From the NCBI GenBank assembly GCA_011316305.1, contig SAUG01000088.1, positions 1 through 64,000 on the forward strand: a stretch of 64,000 nt of DNA, given 5' to 3'. Position 1 is the stretch's first letter; each line of letters begins with the position of its first letter. Shown piece after piece: positions 12,410 through 25,011 of the stretch. A program made the translations under genes and the position numbers. The notes under the pieces are model-generated. The model was not told the origin of the DNA. It worked only from the letters and a program-made list of their open reading frames with translations, and did not search any database. The DNA comes from Rusavskia elegans (Eukaryota > Ascomycota > Lecanoromycetes > Teloschistales > Teloschistaceae).

Positions 12410-15400
12410 TTCCGGAATTTTTTTAAAAAGGTTTATATAGAATTTAGAGAAAATATCTTTTACCGGAAGTTTAAATAGTATTATTATATTTTTAAAATTC
12501 TGTTTTTCGAAGATTCCGATATATAGTTTATCGAATTTTCTATCTGTTAGATTTTTTATAAATAGTTATATCTTATTTCCGGTCTGGATATTATACTATT
12601 CTCTAGATTTATTTACTTTTTCTTTTATTTTTTTCTTCGTTTTCTATATTTTTTATTTTAGTTTTATCCTAGTTATTGTTTATTAATTAAAGCCTGCGCT
12701 GCTAAATTTTTTATATCCGTAAAAATTCCTTACCCTACTCTAATACCTTGCTATATAGAAATTTATCGGATATTATTTAAATATTTTTATTATAGGAAAA
12801 ACTAATAGATATTTATATTATAGATAAAAGTTTAATTTAATTTTTTTATTTTTCGGAATATTAAATTCTAAAATATAATTTTAGTATTTAATTTATTTTT
12901 TTCGATTATCTATTAGTTTAGAAATAAAACGAGATTAATATAATCTATTCCGTTCTAATTACCTGGATTAATCCTTTTATAAAATTAAAAACGAAAAGTT
13001 TATTTCTATCTAATATAATTTTTTCCGGGATATATTTTCGTAAAATACCGTCTATAATAATAAAAAACTTAATTGTTCTAATATTATTTTAATATAATTA
13101 AATAAAAATTTTATAATTTTTATAAATCCGTCTACTATTATTAGTATTTTATTATATAATATTTATACATTTAAATCGATTGATTCCGGTCGTTTTATAA
13201 TAAAATCTATAACGATATATTAATAAAATTAGTCTGGCGTTTATATTAGATATAATTTTCTAATAGATTTTTATTTACTTTTTTTTAATATAATATAATT
13301 CGGATAGTTTTTTATATATTTTTTGATATATTTTTTAAAGATCCGTATATTCGTTTTTTTTTAGATTTGTTTTAATATTTTTATAACTTTTTAGTATTTT
13401 ACTATTTTTAGATTATATACCTGTCGAATTATATCGTTAATTTCTTTTAATTTTTTTAATTTTTTTAATACTATTCCGTTTCTTTTTAATAGTAGTCGGT
13501 TTATCTTTTCTATTACTTTATAATCTATTCTTTAATTTTATATATTAGCAACCGTATTATCTGTACTTTTAATATATTTTATTTCTAAATTTTAATAGAT
13601 AATCTTTTCTATCTATTTTATTTATATTTAGTTAAATTTCTTATCTATTAATAACGATAAAAGATTTTTATAATCGATATAGATTATTACTTTTTTTTAT
13701 ATTCTGTTTTTATATATATTCTAATATCTAAAGCTCGCTATAATTACTAGTATTAATTTTCTAAAATAGTATTTTAACGGCTTTTTTTTTTATATTATAT
13801 ATAAGCCCAAGGTTCTGTTCGATATATTTATATAATATACTATTTATTCGTTCGAAATAATAATCTCTAAAGTTTTTTTATTTATAAAACTTTATTTAAA
13901 TTTTTTAAAAATTTTGTTTTCGATTTTTATCTATTAAAATACGATATTATTTCGTAGTAGATCTATTAGAGAAACAATTTTCTTTATATACTTTTTTATT
14001 ATATTTTAATAGAATTCTATAAATTTTAGAAAACTTTATATATTTTTTTTATTTTTAGATATTAATTATTTTTATATTATTTATAATTGATTTACTCCTA
14101 TAAAAATATTTTATAGTTTAATTTTATATTCTAAAAATATTATTTTATATTTAAAAAATTCCGATTTTTTTTTTTTAATTCTAAAATTATATTTTCTAAA
14201 TCTTTATAATATTTAATAGATATATTATTTATATTTTTTCCTTATTACGGAAAATATTAGTAAATTATCTATATAGACTATAATAAAGATATTAATATAG
14301 TTATATAATACTTTATTAACGGCGAGTTATAGAATCGCGAGCGTATTTATTAATCCGAAAGATATTATTAAATATTTAAATAATCCGTATTTTATTCTAA
14401 ATATCGTTTTCTATTTATTTATTTCTTTAATCTTTAATAGATTAAAGGTATTTTTTAGATTAAATTTCGTAAAGATTTTAGCTTTTTCTATTTTATTTTT
14501 TTAATCTACTAGAAAGAATAGAAGGTATTTATTTTTTTATATTACTATATTAAATTATCTGAAATCGTTATAAAATCTAAAGTTGCTATTTTTTTTCGGG
14601 ATAAATATTACCGATTATTTTATTTTTAATTTAGAATATTATATATATCTTCGTTTAAAATTATAGTTAATATATTATTATAATACTTTTAATTAATTAT
14701 TATTTAATCTCTAAATTAATTTAATCTTTAATTTTTCCGAATAAGTTATAATAATTTTATTATCTTTTTAAATATAAATCGATAAAGATAATCCTTTTTT
14801 CGATTTTTTTAATATATTTTAGAGTTTTATTTATAGTAGCTAATTTCTTTTTAATCTACTATTTTCGGGTAAAAATATTATACATTTTCTTTATTCCGGC
14901 TAATCTTTTAGATATACTAAATATATAGCTTTCTATTTCTATTTATATCGATATCTACTCGATTTTTAGATTTTATTTAATAAATTTAAAATTTTTTAGA
15001 TATATTTTCCTTTATATTTTTATAATATTAAAAACGATTCTTTTTTATATCTATTACTTCGTATCTAAAAAAGATTAGTTTAAAACTAGATTTTAACGAA
15101 ATCTATCCTATTAAAAGTTTCTATAAAATAATGTTCTATTTTTTTAATTAAAGAAATATTGAATCTTTTTATATAGTTTTCCGATATAAAATTTCTAGTA
15201 GTTTTTAAATTAACTAGTACCTCTATAGATTATCTAAATAACGTTAATTAGATTTTATTTTATTTATTTTTTTAGTATTCGATTAACTATCGGTTCAGTA
15301 AGTAATTTACTTTAGTATTAGTACGCTAGTATTAGATATACGGTATAAAAACTAGTGTTCCAGTCTAATTATCTTAAACTAAAGAATTATATAAAATTAT

Positions 15401-15540
15401 TTCGATTCTATTTCGTAATACGTTTGTAGTATCAACTTCTATAATTTATTTAAAATATAACGTAATAGAATTTTCGTAATATATATATTTTATAGTCGCT
15501 TTTTCTTTTTTTTTACTAGTACCTATAACTACTACGGATT
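12410..15540 (-). pseudogene. pol: Gypsy-F remnant (INT, RNase H, RT)
   Basis: An older Ty3/Gypsy pol on the minus strand, distinct from Gypsy-A. Reverse transcriptase is clear at 14300-14560: KAKIFTKFNLKNTFNLL and KYGLFKYLIISFGLINT correspond to the conserved (KLDLR.AF)...(YGLFEYLVMPFGLTNAP) blocks. The YXDD box near 14263-14274 reads YIDN. An integrase piece near 13085-13150 reads ILIIVDGFIKIIKFLF, the catalytic-core Asp strand. Toward 14700-15300 protease and gag would follow but are unreadable. No LTR was found; the left end abuts the E1 LTR. Confidence 0.75.
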
Positions 15541-15631
15541 GACTTAATTTATATTATTATATCTAACGTACGTATCTTTTGTAACAGCCTAGGCTGTAGG
15601 TTAATATATATAGAATCTCTACTAATAATAA

Positions 15632-16030
15632 ACTACGATTATATCTTTCCAATTAAAAGAAATAGAATACGAAATCGCTAAATTCGAGCTATTTAATAAT
15701 ATCGACCGAGTCCTTACTAGTCCGCCTATTATAACGGACTTTAAATCCCGAGATCCGTTAGTCCTAACTACGATATTAAAGTCTTATATTTCGAATCCGC
15801 CGGAGCCGTACGGTTTTAGCGACTATATTAAATTTCTAGTAGAAGCTTTTATTCTGCTAGAATCCGAGCTAGTAGTTATTAAGTATCTAGATAGATTAGC
15901 AGGCCGTCTGGATTCGGGTACGACTATAGATGAGGACGAATTAATAAAAATAAAAAATAGTATTACTATCTGGTAGATAGTTTTAGAAGTTATATTAGTA
16001 GCTTATAATTATACGTACTTCAAGGTAATA
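15632..16030 (+). pseudogene. Largely open frame of unknown family, related to family R protein
   Basis: I do not recognise this protein. The plus frame is open for 114 codons (15632-15973), has one TAG after a Trp codon (probably Trp or Gln before RIP), then runs to TAA at 16029-16031. It is less A+T-rich than its surroundings and keeps some CA/TG. There is no ATG at the start, so the beginning may have been ATG mutated to ATA or may lie upstream. The C-terminal part, YLDRLAGRLDSGTTI, matches YLNSLAERLDTGYTI encoded on the minus strand of family R at 53100-53145, and similarity continues in the DNA to about 16250. Function unknown; a retroelement ORF is likely. Confidence 0.55.
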
Positions 16031-16299
16031 TAAGGGAATCTTAGATAGGGAAGGAATAGTAATTAAATAGAGGATATAATAGAATAAAAACGAATAACGC
16101 TATAAACCTTACTTAACTGCTTTTTTTAACTACGAAAATTTTTTACTATATAAGTAATATTTATTATTACTATATAGAAACTACGGTAATAAAACGTATA
16201 TATATAATAATTTAATTATAATCCCGGATAGGAGTTCTATAAGAGAAACGTTAGTTAGATAAAAATTCGATTTTTATTTATTTTCCGAAATCGTTAAAC
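16031..16299 (+). other. Downstream segment similar to family R, up to B-type LTR
   Basis: A+T-rich sequence that aligns in the same orientation with the R element at 25800-25982, for example AACGCTATAAACCTTACTTA and the CCCGGATAGGAG block matching the G-rich end of R. It ends in AAATCGTTAAAC just before the LTR at 16300, the word that precedes right LTRs of element B. The segment therefore looks like a junction of R-like and B-like sequence. Confidence 0.5.
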
Positions 16300-16717
16300 T
16301 ATAATATCTCTATATATTAAAGAATATTATTTTAGAATCTAGCTACAGCCGTAGATATAATCCGAATTATTAAATAGTAAAGAAATCCTAGTATAGATTA
16401 TCGCGACGAATCCCGTATAGCTATAAAAATAAGATTAAAATATTATTGGATATCTTTATTATAGAGATAAATAAAAAGAGAATAACTAAAGATATTTAAT
16501 AATTATATTAATAATTGACGAAAGAAGTTATTTATAGAAATAATAAACGATAGATATATTAAAAATAGCCGATAGTACCGATAGATAGCCGTCTACTAAA
16601 AGCTTCTATTAAAAGAATCGACTATAGCGGCTATAGGCGGCTATAGATAATTAGGCTAATAGGTTTATTTATCTAATTAATCTACTAAAATATTTCTATA
16701 GAATCGTAGACGTAATA
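16300..16717. repeat. B-type LTR, isolated
   Basis: It starts TATAATATCTCTATATATT and ends GTAGACGTAATA, 418 bp, aligned over its length with the LTRs at 8967, 11907, 28595 and 38110. Flanking five-mers (TAAAC left, CGTAC right) do not match, so it is not a simple solo LTR. It is probably the right LTR of a recombined or diverged B relative including the 15632-16299 segment. Confidence 0.75.
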
Positions 16718-17915
16718 CGTACTAATACTATAGTAATAGCCTAGATAGTCTAAAAGGCCCTAGACTAGCTTAAAGTTTTTCGGAATCCAAATTCGAAAAT
16801 TCTAATAAAAAATTCTGATTTATAATAATATTTTCTAATATATCCGATACGTATAGTAAATTCTAGATCGTTTAGACTAATTTAAAGCTTTAGACTATTA
16901 TAGCTCGCGAGAAACTAGTATATATCGTTTAAATAGAAAGATAGTATCGGAATTTAATATTAAAAAACTAGATATTTCGAATAGAATATTGAAATCGAAA
17001 GTAGAACTAAAATAATCCGACTATATTATCTCTATTTAGTAAACTATAGAAAAAATCCGGCCTAAATTAAAAACGATATCTATTATACGGAATAGTATAT
17101 TTATTTCGTAATAAAAATTTTAAAATAAAAAAAAATTTAATATAATTTAATATAATTTAATAAAGTATAGAAAATATTCGGTATAAATACAAAACGATTT
17201 CTATTATATAAAATAATATATTTAAATCGAGAATAGAATTTTCAAATTAAAAAGGATTTCGATATAATTTAATACTAATTTATATATTTAAAAAAATTCG
17301 ATCTAAAAAAAAACGATATTTAATATATAGAATAATATATTTAGATTAAAAATAAAATTTATATATCGAAAGCGTTTTAATATAATTCGGTTAAAAGAAT
17401 TATCGTCTAATAAAAATCGAGGAAAACGGCTATTAATACGCGAAATAGTATATTTAGAAAATAATAAATAAAATTAAAAGATCTTGACTAATAGTACTAT
17501 TATATTAAATTTACTATTCGATAGCTAGATATAAATCTGGAACGAATAAACTAGTAATATCGAAATATTTATATAAAGATATAAATAAAAATTAAATTAT
17601 TTATAAATCTATAGAAATTTTATTAATTAAATTAATAAAATATTGAACTTTTCTACTAATAAATTTTATAATCTTTTTATTAATTTTACTATTAATAAAT
17701 TTATTTTTAAATTTACTTTAGCCGACGAATTTTTTAACTTTAGGCGTTAGTCTATCGCTATTTTTATTTACGAAAATAAAAATATTTAGTTTTATATTAT
17801 ATAGATTTATATAGAATCGAAAGATTTATAATATATTATCTAATAATATATTATTCTAATTACGATATCGATAGAATTATTAATACTAGTATTATCGGAT
17901 AAAATATTTATTAAT
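16718..17915. other. Gene-free stretch before E2, possibly 5' part of the Copia element
   Basis: A+T-rich sequence without a readable frame. It contains the tandem repeats at 17043-17460. Its right edge (TTAAT at 17911-17915) is the left target duplication of E2, and the sequence continues logically at 24570, so 17500-17915 belongs to whatever E2 inserted into, most likely the gag/leader part of the Copia element. I found no Copia LTR here. Confidence 0.45.
17043..17460. repeat. About four tandem units near 115 bp
   Basis: Diverged direct repeats built on TAAAAACGATATCTATTATA, then ATAGTATATTTAGATCG, then a TTTAATATAATT spacer. Starts lie near 17060, 17185, 17300 and 17410. Short 11-bp echoes (AATTTAATATA) occur at 17125-17163. 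Such arrays are common in retroelement leaders and subterminal satellites; the owner is not clear. Confidence 0.6.
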
Positions 17916-18405
17916 TGTTATAGAATTATCTAGAGATTTAATATTTCTAAAATTAGATTGGATTTATTAGTATATCTATAAACGGAGGTATAACGGGTAA
18001 TTATTTAAATTAATTTAAAAATAAATTAGTTTAAATACTAGAATAGTATATAGCGATAACTAAGAAATTAAATACGAGCTATAAAGATATTAAATTCGGA
18101 ATCTATATAGATAAATAAAATCCTCTATTACTTAGGTTTTTTATAGATAAAAATAACTATAATAGTTTTATTATAGGGTATTTACTTACTAAAACTACTA
18201 AAATTAAAGTATTTATAGTATTTATCTAATAAAACTACTAAAAATTAAGTAATTATAATATTTATTTACTAAAACTATAAAGTTATTCTTTTATACTAAT
18301 ATCTAGACTATTTCTATATTTATATCTACTAAAATATAATTAAAAATCTAGTATTATACTAAATACTACTATATTATCTAAAATATACTATTTATATTTA
18401 TAATA
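17916..18405 (-). repeat. 3' LTR of E2
   Basis: 490 bp, from TGTTATAGAATTA to TTATAATA, with three 40-bp inner repeats (18170-18290). The first two bases keep the canonical TG. Confidence 0.88.
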
Positions 18406-18939
18406 TTAGATCTTTTTTTTAGATTTTTTATTTTAAAAAATCTTCTATCCTTTTTTTTTATAGATAAAAAAAAAAGATTATTAACTAAAGATTATTATAA
18501 AAAAGTTCTAATATTAGATAATAATATTATAGCTATATATTTTTATTAGAATTATTTTTAGTCGGAAAAATTCTATTATATTAATAAAGGTTCCGAAAAG
18601 TATATTAGTTATATAAAATAAATTTTTTTTTTTAATTTTATTCTATTAGATACTATATATTAATATTATTTTAAAAATAAATATAAAAAATTATAAAAGA
18701 AATTATATAAAATATATATAAAATAAGAATATCTATTTTATTAATTAGATTGTATTAAAAAGAAATAACGTTTTATAGTTAACGGCGAGTTATAAAATAT
18801 TAAAAACTTAGAATAAAAAAAAAGATTCTATAGATCTATTTTTATTTATTAATTTAAACTTTTTTATTAATATAACTTCGGAATAGATTATTCTATCTAG
18901 CGATTTCGGTTAGTTAATAATTTTTTAAATTTCTTTTAA

Positions 18940-21900
18940 TAGAACTATTATAGAGCCTTCTAGTAGTTTATTAAATATTTTCGAAATTTCTAAATATTTT
19001 CCGAAGTAGAATAACTTTTTTATTTAATTAGATAATCCTAATCTTCGTATTATAGGATTTTTTTAACTATAAAAATATTTTTTTCCGATATTTCGGAATC
19101 GGCTAGTTCTAGAAAAGATATATAAAATATTAGATATATTTTAATATTTTTAGATAGATCGAATTTAAAATTCTAAAATCTTTTAATTTTTTTAATTAAA
19201 AATAGTCCGCCTTTAATATAGTTAAATTTTTTATTTAAAATCTTTATTTTTAGATTTTTTTTAAGAAAGTATATTTTATCTTCTATTTTTAGCTAAAATA
19301 CTATTTTCTATTTTTTATTTTAGTAATTATCCGAGTTTTTTTATATTTTTAGAATATTTTTATAGATTTTTTTTTTTAAATATCGATTTTTTAAATCGCT
19401 AATACTACTAATTATATAGTAGTAATTATTTAAATAGATTTTAATTTTTTTTTATTATCGGTATAAAACGGTATTTTTTTTATTATATATAATTTTCTTA
19501 TATTAAATACTAATTATATTATTAATTAAATTAAAATCTAATAATATTAAATATTATTAATATAGTACTTTAGGTACTATTTTTAAATCTAGTTAATATA
19601 TTCTATTTATCTAGTTATTATCGGATATAAAACTATTAATATTTTTAATTTAATATTAAATAAAAGAATAAAGGTTTTCAAATAGTTTAAAGTAAAAAAT
19701 TTATTCCTATTATTTATTAATACTTCTAGTAGTCTATAGTATCGTAATAATAAATTTAAAATAATAAATCTAAATTATTTTATTATAAAATTTTTTTATA
19801 ATAGAATTATATAAATATATTTTATATATCTATATTTTATATTTATTATCGGATTTTTCGATTTTAGAAATTTAATAATAAAATTTAATATAATTTCTTT
19901 CTATAATAAATTCGGTAATTTCTAATACTAGATCTTTCTATAACGAGTATATATACTATATTTATTTTACTAATAACTAAAATATTTTTTAGAATATATT
20001 TTTATATATTAAAAAACTAGTAATACTATTATAAAAGTTATATTATTTTTATTACGTCTAGATATTTTTATAATATTCTATTATAGTATATTTTAATATA
20101 TTTATCGATTTTATTATCTAATATTTATAGTTCTTTTTTTAATAGAAAATTATTTTTAGTTATTTCTAAATATATATAGTATTATATTTATTTTATATTA
20201 ATTTACTAATAATAATCTATTTTTATAAATTTTAAAAATATTATTATTAAAAACTTCTTTTATTTTTATATAATCGTTTCTTCGATTTAAAATATCTATT
20301 TTTTTTATCTTTTTTATCTAGAATATAATATATTTTAACTTTATATTAACCGAAGAATTTAAACTATTAAATTTATCTTCTATTAAATTTTATTATTATA
20401 AAATATAAAAGATTTTTATAATCTATAAAAATTATTAATTCTAGTGATTTTTCGGCGTATATTTTCTATTACTCTAGTATAGCTATTATAGCTAGTAGTT
20501 TTTTATTATAAATATTATAAATCTATTCTATTAGTAATAATATTTTTATAATATATATTTTCGAATACTATTTTCTATTATATTATTATCGAAAGTATAT
20601 ATCTATAGCTAGATTTAATAAATCTATTTCTATTTTTAATAGTTTTTTCGGATTAAATATTTTAAATACTAGAATTTTTATATATTTTTTTTTAAAATCT
20701 TTAAATATTTATTATTTATATTTTTTCTAATACTATTTAATAGTATTTTTTTTTAAAACTATTAAAGTAAAAGTTCCTTTAAAATGATTTTTTATAAATT
20801 TTTAATTATAGTTTATAAATTTAAAAAAATTCTAGATTTTTTTAATATTTATTAGTAATTTCTATTCTATAATAGCTTTTAGTTTATAAAAATCGATATA
20901 TAGCTTATTATATTCGATAATAAATTTTAAAAAATTAACTTTTTTTTTATAAAATTTATATTTTTTTAATTTAAAATATAAATTTTTTTTTTAGATATTT
21001 AAAAATTTTACTAATATATTATTTATATTTTTTAAATATTTTAGAAAAAACTAGAATATTATTAAAGTAGACGATAATAAATATATCTAGATATTTTCTA
21101 AATATATTAATAATTATATTTTAATATATTACCGGAGTATTTATAAATCCGAATAGTATAGCTATATATTTATAATAACTATATTTAATTCGAAAAGTTA
21201 TTTTCTATTCTTTTTCGATTTTTATTTATATAAAATTATATATTCTTTAAAAATCGAGTTTTATAAAATATTTTATTTTAAAAAATCTATTTTAAAGCTC
21301 GCTAATAATTAATAATAGATTTCGGTTTTTAATTATAATATTAGTTAATTTTCGGTAATCGATATATAAACGGAATATTCTATCCTTTTTAAATATAAAA
21401 AGAATCGGATATCCTACTAGTAATTAATATTTTAATTAAAAAATTCTAAATATAATTTTATAGCTAACTATCTAAATAATATCGAATTCAAATTCATTTT
21501 AATATTAATTAATTATTATTTAAAATAGTATTATTTTCTCTATAATCTTTCTATCTCTATTCGGTATTTTATTTTTATTAATAACTATTAAATTATATAG
21601 ATCTTTTTTTTTTAGTTTAAAGGAACCCTTTTTTTTTAATTAAATTTTCTAATATAAAATTTTCGGTTATATTTAAATTAATAAATACTTTAATTCTTTA
21701 TTATTTATTATTAGTTATTATAATTATTTTAATTTCGAATATATATATATATAGTTTGCTTAATTTAGTTATATTTTTCGAGTTATAAAATTATATATTT
21801 ATAGTATATCCATTATTATAAAATTTTAAATTTTTTTAAATTATTATTTATATTTTTATATTTTTTTTTTTTATAATTAGTTTATAAAATATATCTATAA

Positions 21901-21980
21901 AGTTTTCAATTTAAAATTCTATTTCTTTTTCAATATTTTCTTTAGTATTTATATCTATTATATATAATATATCTAGATTA
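18940..21980 (-). pseudogene. pol: Gypsy-A pol remnant of E2
   Basis: Minus-strand pol with the same order as E1. The chromodomain lies at about 18960-19080, integrase at 19400-20200, the reverse transcriptase YXDD box near 21055-21072 (YFNN), and the RT block (RNRIFRLYINY-like) at 21345-21420. Sequence that in E1 spans about 5985-6475 is absent at 21435, removing the N-terminal part of RT and the linker to protease. Frames are full of TAG/TAA. The deletion means this copy would have been defective even without RIP. Confidence 0.8.
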
Positions 21981-23305
21981 ATTATAAATAATATAATTTT
22001 CGACTTTAATAGATATTATAGAAGCGCGTAGGTATAGCTTTAATAGATACTAACCGGCTTTTTTCTTTTCTAATTTATAGATTCTATAGTTATTATTATA
22101 GTAGATAGTCTAACTAAAGAGTATATATTAATTTTCTATTATTATATTTTTCTATTATAATTTCGGTTTAAAAATATCCTTATTTTTAAAAGTATTACTT
22201 CTAAGTTTTTTTTCTAATATATCGATAATATTTTATATTTTTTAATCCTACTAATTATTCTATAGATATTTATTACTAATATATATTTTATAAATATTTT
22301 TATATTTTTTATAGATTATTATAAATTTTTCTTTTACTAGTTTTTTATTATAAACGGCCCAAAAGTAGATTAGTTTAATATTTTCTATTATTATAATCTT
22401 CTATCTAGAAGCGGCTTTTCTCCTAGTAAATTCTATTAATATTTATAGTAAAGTATTATTTATTATAGCTTTTTATAATATTTTATTGTTTTCTATAAAT
22501 ATAAATTCTTTATTTAAACTAGTTTTCTAGGGTTCGGAACTACTATCGTCGTATTTTAAAATTATTTTTTACTAGTTTTTAGAATCTTTCTTTAATATAA
22601 CGTTAAACTGTCGTCGTTATATTTTATTATAAAATAGCCTGGTTTTTTATAGTTAAAGTACGTTTTAGAATTTTTATTTCTTTTATTATTTCTAGAGTTC
22701 TTTCCTTTATATTACTATTATATAGAATCTAATTCTATTAGTATAGATTTATAGTAATTATTTCCGATTTTTTTATCTAGCTATAGTCTTCTATAGATAT
22801 ATTTCGGATAACGTCCCGTATTATTTTATAATTCGCTATTATAGCGTTTTTCTATATCTTATTTATATAGTTTATTATTTAGATTAATAGATTTTTTAAT
22901 TAGATTTTCTAGTATATTATATACTCGACCGTCGCGTATAAATTTATTCTTTATTTATTTTTAAAATCTTTATCTAAATATTATATATAGGGCGTTATTA
23001 TTCTATTCTATTAGTAGTACCTATTTTTTAAATTATATAGTATAGTTAAATACTAAATTCTTTTACTAAATATATTAAATAAAATATTTAATAGTTAGGA
23101 TTTTATTCGAAATTCCGAAAATTTTATAAAAAGCTTTTTTAAATTTTATAAACTATATAAAGATATATTTATAATTTTCTTTATTATCTATATATTAGAA
23201 AAAGATAGATTTTATTTAATATTAAACTTTTTTTTAAAAATAGGATATAGTAAAAAGGATCTTTTTTTTTTAGATATAGAATAGGATACGAAGTATATAT
23301 CTATA

Positions 23306-23838
23306 TCAGCGAATCCCAAAATGGATTTTCAGATTAGATCGGCTGACAGCTATCTCAATCCAAATAATCTAAAAATCCAAAAAATCCAAAAATCCAAAAA
23401 GTGGATTTTCGATAGATTGAAGCTCTAATAGTATCTATAGTACGAAAATCTGCTTAATAAGCAGCCTAAAATAGAATCTATATATAAACTAAAAATAAAC
23501 CTATATAACCTAAGTCGAAAATAAGGTTTAGCGGCCGCCGCTAAAAGCGGAAATAACGGAAGTCGAATATCTATTTAATAAACTACGCTAGACCTAATCT
23601 AGTTAGACTCTAGTAAGGAAACCTAATATTTTCGATCTAGACGAAGCAAGCCTAGCGTTATATATAGGCGTATATAGGCCTACTAACTACTAAAAAGGAC
23701 TTAAACGAATTTAAAATCGAATCTCTAAATCTTCTCAGCCGTCTCAGCCGCTCAGCCGTCTCAGCCGTCTTAGCCGCGCAGCCACGCAGCTTCGGGTATA
23801 CCCGAGACCGGCTTCAAGCCGGTTTTGGGAAATGCTAA
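23306..23838 (+). mobile_element. Non-autonomous Helitron-like element, not RIP-mutated
   Basis: The element starts with TC after a host A and ends with CTAA before a host T, with no target duplication; comparison with E1 gag gives the empty site. A perfect hairpin, ACCGGCTT-C-AAGCCGGT (23807-23823), sits exactly 11 nt before CTAA. These are the Helitron structural rules (5' TC, 3' hairpin, CTRR, A/T target). It is 533 bp, codes for nothing visible, and keeps ordinary CA/TG levels, so it arrived after RIP of its host or escaped it. Inside are short repeats of AATCCAAAA, a CTCAGCCGT array and a second palindrome at 23792-23805. Confidence 0.75.
23733..23790. repeat. CTCAGCCGT minisatellite in Helitron-like element
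   Basis: About six imperfect 8-10-bp units of CTCAGCCGT and its variants (CTTAGCCG, GCAGCCA). It lies just before the terminal hairpins and is strikingly GC-rich for this window. Confidence 0.8.
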
Positions 23839-24080
23839 TGTAATTATATAAGCTAATATTCGAATTTATTATAATATCTATAGTATTTTTCGGGCTTATT
23901 AACTTTAATATAATAAAAATATTAGTTAAAAGTAGAAATATTAATCCTTTTATTACTACTATTATCTTTTATTTAGATTTCCTTTTTTTTTAAATTCGGA
24001 CTTTTTTACTATAGAACTAGAATTACTTAAAGTAGAGATTTAATATTAACCTACGATAGATATTCTAAAGATATTTAAAA

Positions 24081-24569
24081 TATTATAAAACTATTTAGAA
24101 ATCTTATATTTTTAAAGTTAGATTTGATTTATTAAAATATCTATAAACGAAATTATAACAGGTAATTATTTAAATTGATTTAAAAATAAATTAGTTTAAT
24201 TATTAGAGGTATATATAGCGATAACTAATAAATTAAATACGAGCTATAAAAATATCGAGTTTAAAATCTATATAAATAAATAAAATCTTCTACTATTTAG
24301 ATTATTTATAGACTAAAATAATTAAAAAAGTTCTATTTTGGAGTATTTACTTATTAAAACTACTAAAATTAAAATATTTATAGTATTTATTTACTAAAAC
24401 TACTAATATTAAAGTTTTATAGAAATTATTTACTAAAACTATTAAAATACTTTTTAGTACTAATATCTAGACTATCTTTATATTTTTATCTATCGAGGCG
24501 TAATAGGAAAGCCAGTACTATATTAAATACTACCGAGTTTTTTAAAATACGCCGCCTATATTTATAATA
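24081..24569 (-). repeat. 5' LTR of E2
   Basis: 489 bp, from TATTATAAAACTATT to TTATAATA. It is followed by CTAAT, the right target duplication. Confidence 0.87.
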
Positions 24570-25011
24570 CTAATCTATTAAACGGCTTTATAAAACGGAA
24601 AAGTAATATAAAAGTTCGTTTTATTCTTTAATAGTATATCGATATAAATAACTATAATATTATCGAAAAATTATCTATCGTTAGAAAATTATAATATATT
24701 TTAAAAATAAAAAATAAAAAATATTTTTAAATTACAATTCGGATATTATATAACTATTATATTAATTTTTTAAAAAATTTTTATAATTTTATTAATAGTA
24801 TTATAGATAAAATTCTTTCGAAAGAAAAAAATTTTTAAAATATATTTTTATAATAAAATTAATAATTATTAAAATATATTAATTCCAAATTTTTCTATAT
24901 TTATTTTCGGAATAATACTAGATTATCGTTAATACTATTAACGTATAATAAAATATTAACCTCGACTATATTATAAACGTTTTTTAGAAAAAAAAACTTT
25001 TTAAGAAATTA
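24570..25011 (+). pseudogene. gag: Copia element, probable gag N-terminal part
   Basis: Sequence between E2 and the R insert, on the 5' side of the Copia zinc knuckle and protease. Plus-strand frames show long stretches broken only by TAA/TAG, for example IPNFSIFIFGIILDY near 24880. No diagnostic gag motif is left; the assignment rests on position and on the shared E2 target site to the left. Confidence 0.45.

Larger units (their letters stand above)
22380..24080 (-). pseudogene. gag: Gypsy-A gag remnant of E2, split by Helitron-like insert
   Basis: Minus-strand gag with a zinc knuckle near 22620-22665 that reads YFNYKKPGYF (CX2CX4H with TAY codons). The coding stretch is interrupted at 23306-23838. 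On either side of the insert, GAAGTATATATCTATA and TGTAATTATATAAGC join to match the uninterrupted E1 and E4 gag, so the insertion was clean. Confidence 0.75.
17916..24569 (-). mobile_element. Gypsy-A chromovirus E2, with internal deletion and Helitron-like insert
   Basis: Minus-strand Gypsy-A element: 3' LTR 17916-18405, internal 18406-24080, 5' LTR 24081-24569. The target duplication is TTAAT (17911-17915) / CTAAT (24570-24574), a single C-to-T difference. The left LTR still begins TGTTATAGAATTA, the only LTR of the family here that keeps its TG. Compared with E1, about 490 bp between reverse transcriptase and protease are missing (junction near 21435), and a 533-bp insert sits in gag at 23306-23838. 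Confidence 0.88.

Noticed and set aside
2423..12414. Target duplication for E1
   Set aside because: AATTC and TTCCG do not match at the LTR ends defined by sister copies; shifting the right end to get ATTC/ATTC would make the LTR end irregular.
15580..16750. A possible LTR pair starting TGTAACAGCCTAGGCTG (15580) and TAGTAATAGCCTAG (16731)
   Set aside because: The match is only about 13 bp and does not extend; no paired ends or duplication were found.
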